Source of the DNA: Sinosporangium album | Lineage (GTDB): Bacteria; Actinomycetota; Actinomycetes; Streptosporangiales; Streptosporangiaceae | Assembly: GCF_900100605.1 (NCBI RefSeq) | Contig: NZ_FNCN01000042.1 | Location: 1 to 48,317 of the forward strand | Reading direction: 5' to 3' | Length of the DNA stretch: 48,317 nt | Shown here: positions 42,497-48,317 of the stretch, piece after piece | How positions within the stretch are numbered: the first letter of the stretch is position 1 | Layout: the number at the start of each line of letters is the position of its first letter | The notes under the pieces: generated by a model | What the model was told of the DNA's origin: nothing | What the model saw: the letters and a program-made list of their open reading frames with translations, nothing else | Database searches by the model: none | Program-made: the position numbers and the translations under genes

Positions 42497-42730
42497 ATGA
42501 AGGCGTTCGAGGCGGTTCGGGCGGGTCGTCCGGTTGAGCTGGAGCGGGAGGCCAACCTGGCGCTGTTCCGGACGGTTCACGAGGTGGCGGTCCGGTTCGC
42601 GGGCCGGCCGGCCCCCGTGGTGTTCGAGGCGCTGTGGCACGCGCTTCCGCCCGCCCCCGGTCTGGAACGGGCGGAGATCCGCAAGATCGCGGAGGAGATC
42701 AGCGTGGGGCGCGACCCGTCCGGCCTCTGA
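42497..42730 (+). CDS. Small conserved-type helical protein, unknown function
   Basis: 77 aa from the ATG at 42497, with GAAGGGGG upstream. The codon bias (GC-rich third positions) is strong. Sequence (MKAFEAVRAGRPVELEREANLALFRTVHEVAVRF, then VVFEALWHALPP, AEIRKIAEEISVG) is all helical. No family is recognised. It has no clear partner; the next gene is on the other strand. Confidence 0.65.
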   Translation: MKAFEAVRAGRPVELEREANLALFRTVHEVAVRFAGRPAPVVFEALWHALPPAPGLERAEIRKIAEEISVGRDPSGL

Positions 42731-42873
42731 CCCGCGCGCCGCACCGCCCGACAGGGGTCCCGGCGGGAGGGGAGGACCGCACGGGCGGGCGTCCATGCGT
42801 GCCGGGCGGGCGTCACGGGCACTGCGGGCCTTCTCCACGAGGGGCTGACCGGCCGGGAGCGTCTGCTCGCGGG

Positions 42874-43530
42874 CTAGTCCTTCCCGATCTCGACGAGCCC
42901 CGCGTGGGTGGCGAACACCGCGGCCTCCACCCGGGTGCGCAGGCTCAGCTTGGTGAGCAGACTCTGCACGTGGGTCTTGACCGTGCTCTCCTCGACGTGC
43001 AGGGCCCGGGCGATCTGCGCGTTGCTGAGGGCGCGTCCGAGCAGCGCCAGGACCTCGCGTTCGCGCGGCGTCAGGCAGGGGGGCAGCTCGGCCCGCGGCG
43101 GGCTCGGGATGGCGGCGCGTGCGATGAGTCGCCGTGTCGGCCCGGGGGAGACGAAGCCGTCGCCGCGCGCCACGGCACGGATGCCTTCCAGCAGGGTGGC
43201 GGCGCTGTCGTCCTTCAACACGAAGCCCGACGCGCCTGCCTGCAAGACGCCGAAGAGGTATTCGTCATGGTCGAAGGTGGTGAGGGCGAGCACGGCGGGA
43301 GCGGGGCTGATCTCCTCGGTGATGCGCCGGGTCGTGGAGACGCCGTCCATGCGCGGCATGCGGATGTCCATGACGACGACCTGCGGGCACAGCCGCCCGG
43401 CCAGGTCCATGGCGGCGACCCCGTCGGCGGCCTCCCCGACGACGGTCAGGTCGGGTTCGACGTCCAGCATCATGCGCATGCTCGTGCGGATCAGGTCTTG
43501 ATCGTCAACGAGGAGGACCGTCACGGTCAC
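42874..43530 (-). CDS. NarL/FixJ-type response regulator
   Basis: 218 aa from the GTG at 43530, which overlaps the kinase stop (GTGA); GTG at 43524 is the alternative. Receiver domain with DD pair (LLVDDQDL), phosphoacceptor aspartate in VVVMDIRMP, threonine in LALTTFD and lysine in VLKDD. C-terminal LuxR helix-turn-helix: LTPREREVLALLGRALSNAQIARALHVEESTVKTHVQSLL. Partner of the adjoining sensor kinase. Confidence 0.95.
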   Translation of the reverse strand: MTVTVLLVDDQDLIRTSMRMMLDVEPDLTVVGEAADGVAAMDLAGRLCPQVVVMDIRMPRMDGVSTTRRITEEISPAPAVLALTTFDHDEYLFGVLQAGASGFVLKDDSAATLLEGIRAVARGDGFVSPGPTRRLIARAAIPSPPRAELPPCLTPREREVLALLGRALSNAQIARALHVEESTVKTHVQSLLTKLSLRTRVEAAVFATHAGLVEIGKD

Positions 43531-44738
43531 CGGGCGCCGCCCGAGATGGGGAGACTCGCCACGACCGTCCAGCCGCCGCCGGGCCGCGGACCCGCCAGGG
43601 CCGAGCCGCCGCACAGATTCGCCCGCTCCCGCATACCCGTGATCCCATACCCTCGCCTGGCCGCCCGCGGGCTCCTCGGCGCATCGCCGAAGTCGTCCAC
43701 CCGGACGCCCAGGCATTCGTCGCCGTAGTCCAGCCGCACGGTCGCTCGCGAGGGCCGGGCGTGCTTGGCCACGTTGGTGAGCGCCTCCCGCAGAATGCGG
43801 TAGGCGGCGAGGTCGACGCTCCTGGGAAGCGGACGGGGATGGCCGCTGACGACAACGGCGACCTCGGTGCCCTCACGACGCGCCTGATCGGCCAGGTCGT
43901 GGACGTCGCTGATCGACGGGGACGCCATGTCGTCGCTCCCGTCCTGCTCGGCCCGGATCACGCCGAGCATGCCGCGGAGCTCCTGGAGGGCCTCGCCGAT
44001 CTCCTTGCCCACCTCGGTGAGGGTTTCGGCGGCGTATGCCGTGCGTGAGCCTCCGTGTCCATGGACATGCTCTGCGGCGTTGATCCGCATCGCCGCCGCG
44101 CTGAGCCGGCTGGCCACCACGTCGTGCAGGTCGCGGGCGAGCCGCAGGCGTTCGTCGTCGGCCGCGGCCCTGGCGTCCAGCTCGCGCAGCCGTTCGGCCT
44201 GGTCGGCACGCTGCGCGTGGGCGGCAGCCAGCAGGTGGCGTTGCCGTACGGCGTCGCCCGCGGCCACGACCAAGGCGATGGTGACGCACAGCATCAGTGC
44301 CTGCGCGAGGAAGATCGTGGGTTCGGCCGGCAGCGCGTCGGTCTGCAGCATGACGACAGCCGACTCCAGCACGATGAATCCGATGATGAAGACGATCGCC
44401 GCGGCACGCAATCTGGCGCTGCCTTCGGCGATCACGCTGAAGGTGATGACGCAAACGCTCAAAACGCTGACGAACGGTGAGGGGTAATAGCCGAGCCGGG
44501 AAAGTCCGACCACCCCCAGATAACCGAGACCCACCACGGTGAGTGCCGCGGCCGGACACGAACGCCGCCAGGTTATGGGGGCGTTCATGGCCACCGCACA
44601 GGAGACCGCGACCACGGTCGACGCCGTGTCACCCTCCAGGAAGACCGCCTGCCCCAGTTCGAAGACCACGGCCGCCCCGGCTAAGCCGAAGGCCAAGGCC
44701 GCGTCGGAGCGCAGCGAATAGCACGGTTTTCGTGTCAT
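43527..44738 (-). CDS. Sensor histidine kinase, HisKA_3 type
   Basis: 403 aa from the ATG at 44738 (starts at 44747 or 44756 also possible; none has a good ribosome site). Five to six membrane helices in the first ~180 residues (AALAFGLAGAAVVFEL, ITFSVIAEG, AAIVFIIGFIVLESAVVML). Dimerisation domain LRLARDLHDVVASRLSAAAM with the phosphorylated histidine, and ATPase motifs YRILREALTNVAKHA (N-box) and GYGITGMRERA (G-box). It transfers phosphate to the downstream regulator. The signal is unknown. Confidence 0.93.
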   Translation of the reverse strand: MTRKPCYSLRSDAALAFGLAGAAVVFELGQAVFLEGDTASTVVAVSCAVAMNAPITWRRSCPAAALTVVGLGYLGVVGLSRLGYYPSPFVSVLSVCVITFSVIAEGSARLRAAAIVFIIGFIVLESAVVMLQTDALPAEPTIFLAQALMLCVTIALVVAAGDAVRQRHLLAAAHAQRADQAERLRELDARAAADDERLRLARDLHDVVASRLSAAAMRINAAEHVHGHGGSRTAYAAETLTEVGKEIGEALQELRGMLGVIRAEQDGSDDMASPSISDVHDLADQARREGTEVAVVVSGHPRPLPRSVDLAAYRILREALTNVAKHARPSRATVRLDYGDECLGVRVDDFGDAPRSPRAARRGYGITGMRERANLCGGSALAGPRPGGGWTVVASLPISGGAR

Positions 44739-44846
44739 GGAGGTCATTCTGATCATTTCGAATGACCATTGTGATGTGTTCGCGATGTGGCGGTGATTCC
44801 GTGCGCCGAACGGCATTGCTGAATCGGCGAAGTGGCGAGAACGGCA

Positions 44847-44879
44847 GGCGCCGCCCGCTGCGAAACAGCGGGCGGCGCC
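44847..44879 (-). terminator. Rho-independent-like terminator of the protease gene
   Basis: Perfect 14-bp GC stem (44847-44860 with 44866-44879) and a 5-nt loop, 19 bases after the protease stop at 44898 on the minus strand. No strong T-run follows, as often in actinomycetes. Confidence 0.8.
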
Positions 44880-44897
44880 CAGAAGGGAGACTGGCTA

Positions 44898-46280
44898 TCA
44901 GCCCGTCACGATGTTTCCTCCGTGAACCGCGAAGATCCGATCGAGGGGGATGTAGAGGCCGACGTTAGAACAGCGGCGCGAGGCCGTACCGGCGGTTTGA
45001 GCGCCGATGCAGCGGCGTACGAGGCGTTGGTCCCACACCGCCGCGGCGACCATGATGCCGTTGGCGACGGCGTAGTGGCCGTTTCCGATGGTGAGGACCG
45101 GACCGCCGCTGTCGCCTTCACCCCAGACGGCGGTGTTGCGGGTGCTGCTGACGCGCACGGCGTCTTCGATCCACCCCGTTCCCCTGACGTTTTCACGGAC
45201 GCCGACCGCGTCGATCCTGATGCCGCATATCCCGCCGGACAGACCGCCGGACGTGCACACCTGGTTGCCGACGTAGCTGCGCCCGTAGTCGCGTACGGGC
45301 CACGTGCTCCGCGTGTTCTCATCGCCTATGTAGACATGCCCTTGAAAGAACCGCGGATTTCCGCCGGACGACCTGAGCGTCGCGATGTCGCGGGCCGCGT
45401 CCCGGGAACCCAGAGAGGCGAACCATCCCCCTCTGGGGGAAAGGGCGGCGTCGGTGCTCTGGGGAAGGCAGTGCGCGCTCGTCAGGTTCCTGGCCTCGCC
45501 GTTCGCCGCCCACACCGCGAAGCCGGTCGAGCAGTAGCCGCCTGTCCGGGAATTGATGTAACGCGCGCCGGCGAACGCCTGCTCGGTGATTCTGCTGTCC
45601 GCTGACACCTCGGGAACCGGGTTCTCCGGAACGGAGTCGCCGGCGGCCTTCTGGTCGACCACGGTGACGGCCACTCCGCCCGCCAGCGACTCGACCGTGC
45701 CCTGCACGGCCGCGGCGGCGACCGTGCCCGCCCCCGCCTCCCGGTCGACGCCGACGGTGATGCCGGCGCCGTCGGGGTCGGGGCTGACCGACACCACGGA
45801 AGCCCCGTCGAGCTGCGGTTTGTCCGCGACCGCGTCGCGGGCCGTCAGGAGGCGGCGCACGGTGTACGGCGCCTGCTTCGTCGTCACGGTGACACCGGCG
45901 TCCTGCGACGCCGCCGTGTGGACGGAGGCGGGGACGTCTCCGTGCCAGTAGAGCGTGATGCCCGCCTTCTCCGGGTCGGTGATGAGCCCGGCATACCCGG
46001 AATCTCCGGTGATCTTGTCACGGGCGGCGATGATGGCGTCCGCGACACCGGTCACGCGGTTCTGCTTGGCCCAGAAATCGGCGCTGGGATTGTGCTGACC
46101 GGCGATCTGCGGCGCGGGTCCGGCGGTGGGTTCGGCCGGGGTCGGGGCAGCCGGGGTCGGGGCAGCCGGTGTCGGGGCGCCCGGGGTCGGGGTGGCCGTG
46201 GCGCCCGCGGAGGGACCGGCGAGCACGGCGGACGCGGCGACGGCCAGAATGGCCGCACCGGTGGTGAGAGCACGTCGCAT
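44898..46280 (-). CDS. Secreted S1 (streptogrisin/alpha-lytic-type) serine protease with propeptide
   Basis: 460 aa. Signal peptide (MRRALTTGAAILAVAASAVLAGPSAGA), then a PT/PA repeat linker (residues ~28-55), an alpha-lytic-type propeptide (residues ~60-230, VTTKQAPYTVRRLLTARD...), and a chymotrypsin-fold domain from about residue 232. Catalytic triad H270 (TSAHC), D298 (DIATL) and S391 (GDSGGP) are intact. Cysteines at 250/271 and 342/352 would form the usual disulfides. An exported protease that matures by self-cleavage. Its substrate is unknown; possible extracellular scavenging. Confidence 0.93.
   Translation of the reverse strand: MRRALTTGAAILAVAASAVLAGPSAGATATPTPGAPTPAAPTPAAPTPAEPTAGPAPQIAGQHNPSADFWAKQNRVTGVADAIIAARDKITGDSGYAGLITDPEKAGITLYWHGDVPASVHTAASQDAGVTVTTKQAPYTVRRLLTARDAVADKPQLDGASVVSVSPDPDGAGITVGVDREAGAGTVAAAAVQGTVESLAGGVAVTVVDQKAAGDSVPENPVPEVSADSRITEQAFAGARYINSRTGGYCSTGFAVWAANGEARNLTSAHCLPQSTDAALSPRGGWFASLGSRDAARDIATLRSSGGNPRFFQGHVYIGDENTRSTWPVRDYGRSYVGNQVCTSGGLSGGICGIRIDAVGVRENVRGTGWIEDAVRVSSTRNTAVWGEGDSGGPVLTIGNGHYAVANGIMVAAAVWDQRLVRRCIGAQTAGTASRRCSNVGLYIPLDRIFAVHGGNIVTG
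46133..46193. repeat. 15-bp-period repeat coding the PTPAA linker
   Basis: The protease linker is coded by four to five degenerate copies of a 15-bp unit (GGGGTCGGGGCAGCC on the plus strand). Number of copies may vary between strains. Confidence 0.7.
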
Positions 46281-46448
46281 CTGGTGTTGCGCCTCTCTGT
46301 GCGTGGCGTCCGCGCACCCTTCGACGGCGCACCTTGTGAGGGGCCGTTTCCGAGGGCGCGCCTTTCGCGGGGGCGCGCGGACGCGATATCGCGAGGAATT
46401 GAGGGGGTCAACGCGACCGGCACGTGCGGCCGGCGGCTTTCTGAACGG

Positions 46449-46880
46449 TCACTCGCCCTTGTGGGTGGAAACAATGCGGTACTGGCCCGACGGGTAGTCA
46501 TAGGTCCAGTAGGCGGTCCAGTACTCACCCTGTGCGGGGATGCCGGTGTCGTAGGACTGTCCGTACGACGCCCACTGCCACGTCTTGTAAGCCCACTTGT
46601 CGTGCTTGAGGGGGTCGTGCGTGTAGAGAGCGACCCAGTCCCACTTGTTGATGAGGTCGCTTGACCAGTTGATGACGACGGTATTGCCGTTGTAGCTGAT
46701 CCAGCTGCGCGGTACGGCTGCCGCCTGCTGCGCGTCCGGCTGCACGGCCTGCTCGGAGGCCGGCGGAAGCGGCGGCGGAGCCGGGACGGTGGACGCGCCG
46801 GCGGACGTGGGGAACGCGAATGCTCCGGCGACGAGGCAGCCGAGCACGGCTGTCTTGCCGAGGCGGGAGAGCAGTGACAT
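46449..46880 (-). CDS. Small secreted beta-rich protein with a SKICH-like pattern
   Basis: 143 aa. Signal peptide (LGKTAVLGCLVAGAFAFPTSAGA), a Pro/Ala linker, then ~85 residues rich in Trp and Tyr: YNGNTVVINWSSDLINKWDWVALYTHDP, WQWASYGQSYDTG, and YWTAYWTYDYPSGQYRIVSTHKG. The DWVALY step and the YDYxxGxYR ending resemble the SKICH/immunoglobulin-like fold of some bacterial secreted proteins. No catalytic residues are evident; a carbohydrate or lipid binder is possible. Confidence 0.75.
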   Translation of the reverse strand: MSLLSRLGKTAVLGCLVAGAFAFPTSAGASTVPAPPPLPPASEQAVQPDAQQAAAVPRSWISYNGNTVVINWSSDLINKWDWVALYTHDPLKHDKWAYKTWQWASYGQSYDTGIPAQGEYWTAYWTYDYPSGQYRIVSTHKGE

Positions 46881-47232
46881 GAGGATCCACCTTCCGTGGT
46901 GCCGCGTGAACGTCGTGGCGTGCGGCGATGGGCATTGGGATCCGGTCGACGAAACCGGTCGTGCTTCGCGTGCCGCTGGACGGGCGACCGGGGCCGCCCG
47001 TCCGGCGGGCCGGTGAGTGTCCCCCGGCGGGAACTGAGATTAGGTTTCGCCGACCGTCGGCCACCTCGGCAGAGTGGGGGATCTTTCCCTCCCCAATTCG
47101 GGGGAGGCCGGGCGGTGTCCGGTCGGGGTGGCCGAGGTCGCGGACGAAGCCCTGCCGGGGCCGAGCCGTAGGAGCCGAGCGACGAGTGCCGCCTGGCGCA
47201 GGCCGGGACGAGGTGCCCGTCCACCTGGACAG
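46881..47232. other. Intergenic region upstream of the IS30 element
   Basis: About 350 bases with no convincing gene. A short GGGGGATC/GAGGGAAAG-like hairpin region at about 47075-47105 is the only visible structure. The promoter of the small secreted protein should lie in the left part. Confidence 0.4.
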
Positions 47233-47257
47233 CCTGCCCTCAACCGGTCGTAGCAAT
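47233..47257 (+). repeat. Left inverted repeat of the IS30 element
   Basis: 25 bases, 22 identical to the inverse of 48293-48317; the first 12 outer bases match exactly. Confidence 0.85.
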
Positions 47258-47311
47258 CGAGGTTCTCCTGGTGTAGCCCTATTCGGCGTGTGATCGTCGG
47301 GGGGAGATTCC

Positions 47312-48310
47312 GTGGGGGCGGTGCGCCAGATGCTGACAATGCAGGATCGGGAGGAGATATCACGTGGTATCGCCGAGAACCTGACCGGGAAGGAGATAGC
47401 GGCACGGATCGGGCGATGCCCGAGCGTGATCTCACGGGAGATCTCCCGTCACGGCGGCAGGCGGAGATACCGCGCCACCCGTGCGGAACAGGCGGCCGGC
47501 CGGGCCAGGCGACGCCCGAAACCCCGCAGGCTCGACGCCGATCCGGTGCTGCGGCTCATCGTCACCGGCCTGCTCGAACGGGGCTGGTCTCCGGAGGCCA
47601 TCGCGTACCGCTTGCCGATCGACCACCCCTGCCGCCAGGCTGTACGCGTGTCGCACGAGGCCGTCTACTCCTGGATCTACGCGCTGCCGGTCGGCGTCAT
47701 GCGGGCCGAGGGCATCGCCCTGCGCTCCGGCCGCACCCGCCGCAGGCCCGCCCGCGGCCGGGTTCCCCGCGCGCCGCGGATCACCGGGATGCGGTTCATC
47801 GACGAGCGGCCCGCCGACGCCGCCGGCCGGGCCGTCCCCGGGCATTGGGAAGGGGATCTCGTGGTCGGCCGCAACTGCGCCTCGGCCGTGTCCACGCTGG
47901 TCGAGCGCACTTCCCGGTATCTGATCCTCGTGCCGTTGGCATCCCGGGACTCGGCGACGGTCACCGCGTCGGTGGCCGAGCGGATCAAGGGGCTGCCCGC
48001 GGCGTTGCGCCGGACCCTGACCTGGGACTGCGGGGCGGAGATGGCCCGTCACGCCGCTCTTTCGGTCGCCGCGGATATCGAGGTGTACTTCGCCCATCCG
48101 CATTCCCCTTGGGAGCGCGGGACGAACGAGAACACGAACCGGTGGCTTCGTGAGTATTTCCCCAAAGGGACCACGATCACCAGCGACCCGGGGTATCTCC
48201 AGGCCGTCGCCGACGAGCTCAACGACCGTCCGCGGCGTATCCTGGGATGGCGTAAGCCGAATGAAGTGTTCGCCGAGCTACTGACCAGCGGAATTGCTTC
48301 CACCAGTTGA
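47312..48310 (+). CDS. IS30-family transposase
   Basis: 332 aa, GTG start at 47312 with GGGGGAG five bases upstream (later GTG/ATG at 47321 and 47330 also possible). N-terminal helix-turn-helix (LTGKEIAARIGRCPSVISREISRHGG), then the DDE catalytic domain: first aspartate in HWEGDLVVG, second in TWDCGAEMARH, and glutamate in RGTNENTNRWLREYFPKGT, with the IS30-typical ending LNDRPRRILGWRKPNEVF. The second motif has cysteine where glutamine is usual (TWDQG), which may still be functional. Confidence 0.94.
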   Translation: MGAVRQMLTMQDREEISRGIAENLTGKEIAARIGRCPSVISREISRHGGRRRYRATRAEQAAGRARRRPKPRRLDADPVLRLIVTGLLERGWSPEAIAYRLPIDHPCRQAVRVSHEAVYSWIYALPVGVMRAEGIALRSGRTRRRPARGRVPRAPRITGMRFIDERPADAAGRAVPGHWEGDLVVGRNCASAVSTLVERTSRYLILVPLASRDSATVTASVAERIKGLPAALRRTLTWDCGAEMARHAALSVAADIEVYFAHPHSPWERGTNENTNRWLREYFPKGTTITSDPGYLQAVADELNDRPRRILGWRKPNEVFAELLTSGIASTS

Positions 48311-48317
48311 GGGCAGG
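48293..48317 (-). repeat. Right inverted repeat of the IS30 element
   Basis: 25 bases ending at the window edge; inverse of the left repeat with three mismatches. It begins inside the last transposase codons. Confidence 0.85.

Larger units (their letters stand above)
47233..48317 (+). mobile_element. IS30-family insertion sequence, complete
   Basis: About 1085 bp, bounded by inverted repeats: 47233-47257 (CCTGCCCTCAAC...) and its inverse ending at the last base of the window, 48317; 22 of 25 positions match. It carries one transposase gene. The right end coincides with the window edge, so the target-site duplication cannot be checked. The element looks intact and possibly active. Confidence 0.9.

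Noticed and set aside
46052-47224. 390-codon minus-strand frame across the protease start and the small secreted gene
   Set aside because: Arg/Pro/Ser-rich shadow that crosses two clear signal-peptide genes in another frame.

Overview
The window is high-GC DNA with strongly GC-biased third codon positions, frequent GTG and TTG starts, several genes that appear to be transcribed without a leader, and typical actinobacterial families (DUF5997, DUF732, DUF5919, TAP-like lipoproteins, streptogrisin-type proteases, double-domain GntR regulators). It reads as an accessory or chromosome-arm region of a filamentous actinomycete. A Nonomuraea/Streptosporangiaceae-like or Streptomyces-like host is plausible, but the genus is not proven by what can be seen. 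All functions below come from reading the sequence; no database search was run.

Left part (1-12 kb): a 5'-truncated DUF5919 (phospholipase-D-like) regulator end, a NUDIX hydrolase, and a convergent HD-domain/GntR pair. Then comes a patch of lower GC (about 2160-4200) with a two-gene minus-strand cassette: an uncharacterised 270-aa protein and an XRE + ImmA/IrrE metallopeptidase, closed by a clear terminator. It is followed by a tRNA-3'-end-like sequence and the remains of a tyrosine recombinase, so this looks like the relic of an integrative element. After further gene debris come the divergent LysR-domain/DUF5997 pair, a secreted alpha/beta hydrolase, a homologue of plant/fungal 'pathogen-related' proteins and an epoxide hydrolase.

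Middle (12-23 kb): a two-gene HEAT-repeat unit, in which a HEAT protein and a MerR regulator with a HEAT-repeat sensor half sit behind a textbook MerR operator. Next is a three-gene row (unknown 461-aa protein, MoxR-type AAA+ ATPase, DUF2201 metallopeptidase-VWA protein) that is the best candidate for an under-described system. Then an MFS exporter, a TetR regulator and a divergent NAD(P)-binding protein with paired TTAC-type operators, a two-repeat peptidoglycan-binding-like protein, and a conserved small protein.

23-29 kb holds a complete branched-chain amino-acid type ABC importer in one minus-strand operon (binding lipoprotein, two permeases, two ATPases), then an aspartate-racemase pseudogene. 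29-42 kb has an AAA/STAND-type regulator, a Ddl-MurF-like chimeric fragment, secreted proteins, DUF72, a monooxygenase, a HAD phosphatase, an unlinked ClpX, a proline-rich DUF732 protein, two very small genes, and a TAP-like lipoprotein. 41-48 kb has a divergent VOC/MarR pair with a perfect paired operator, a two-component system, a streptogrisin-type protease, a small secreted beta-rich protein, and an intact IS30-family insertion sequence whose right inverted repeat ends exactly at the window edge.

A theme is gene debris: at least seven truncated gene fragments lie between intact genes. Three of them resemble intact genes elsewhere in this same window, which suggests duplication and decay.
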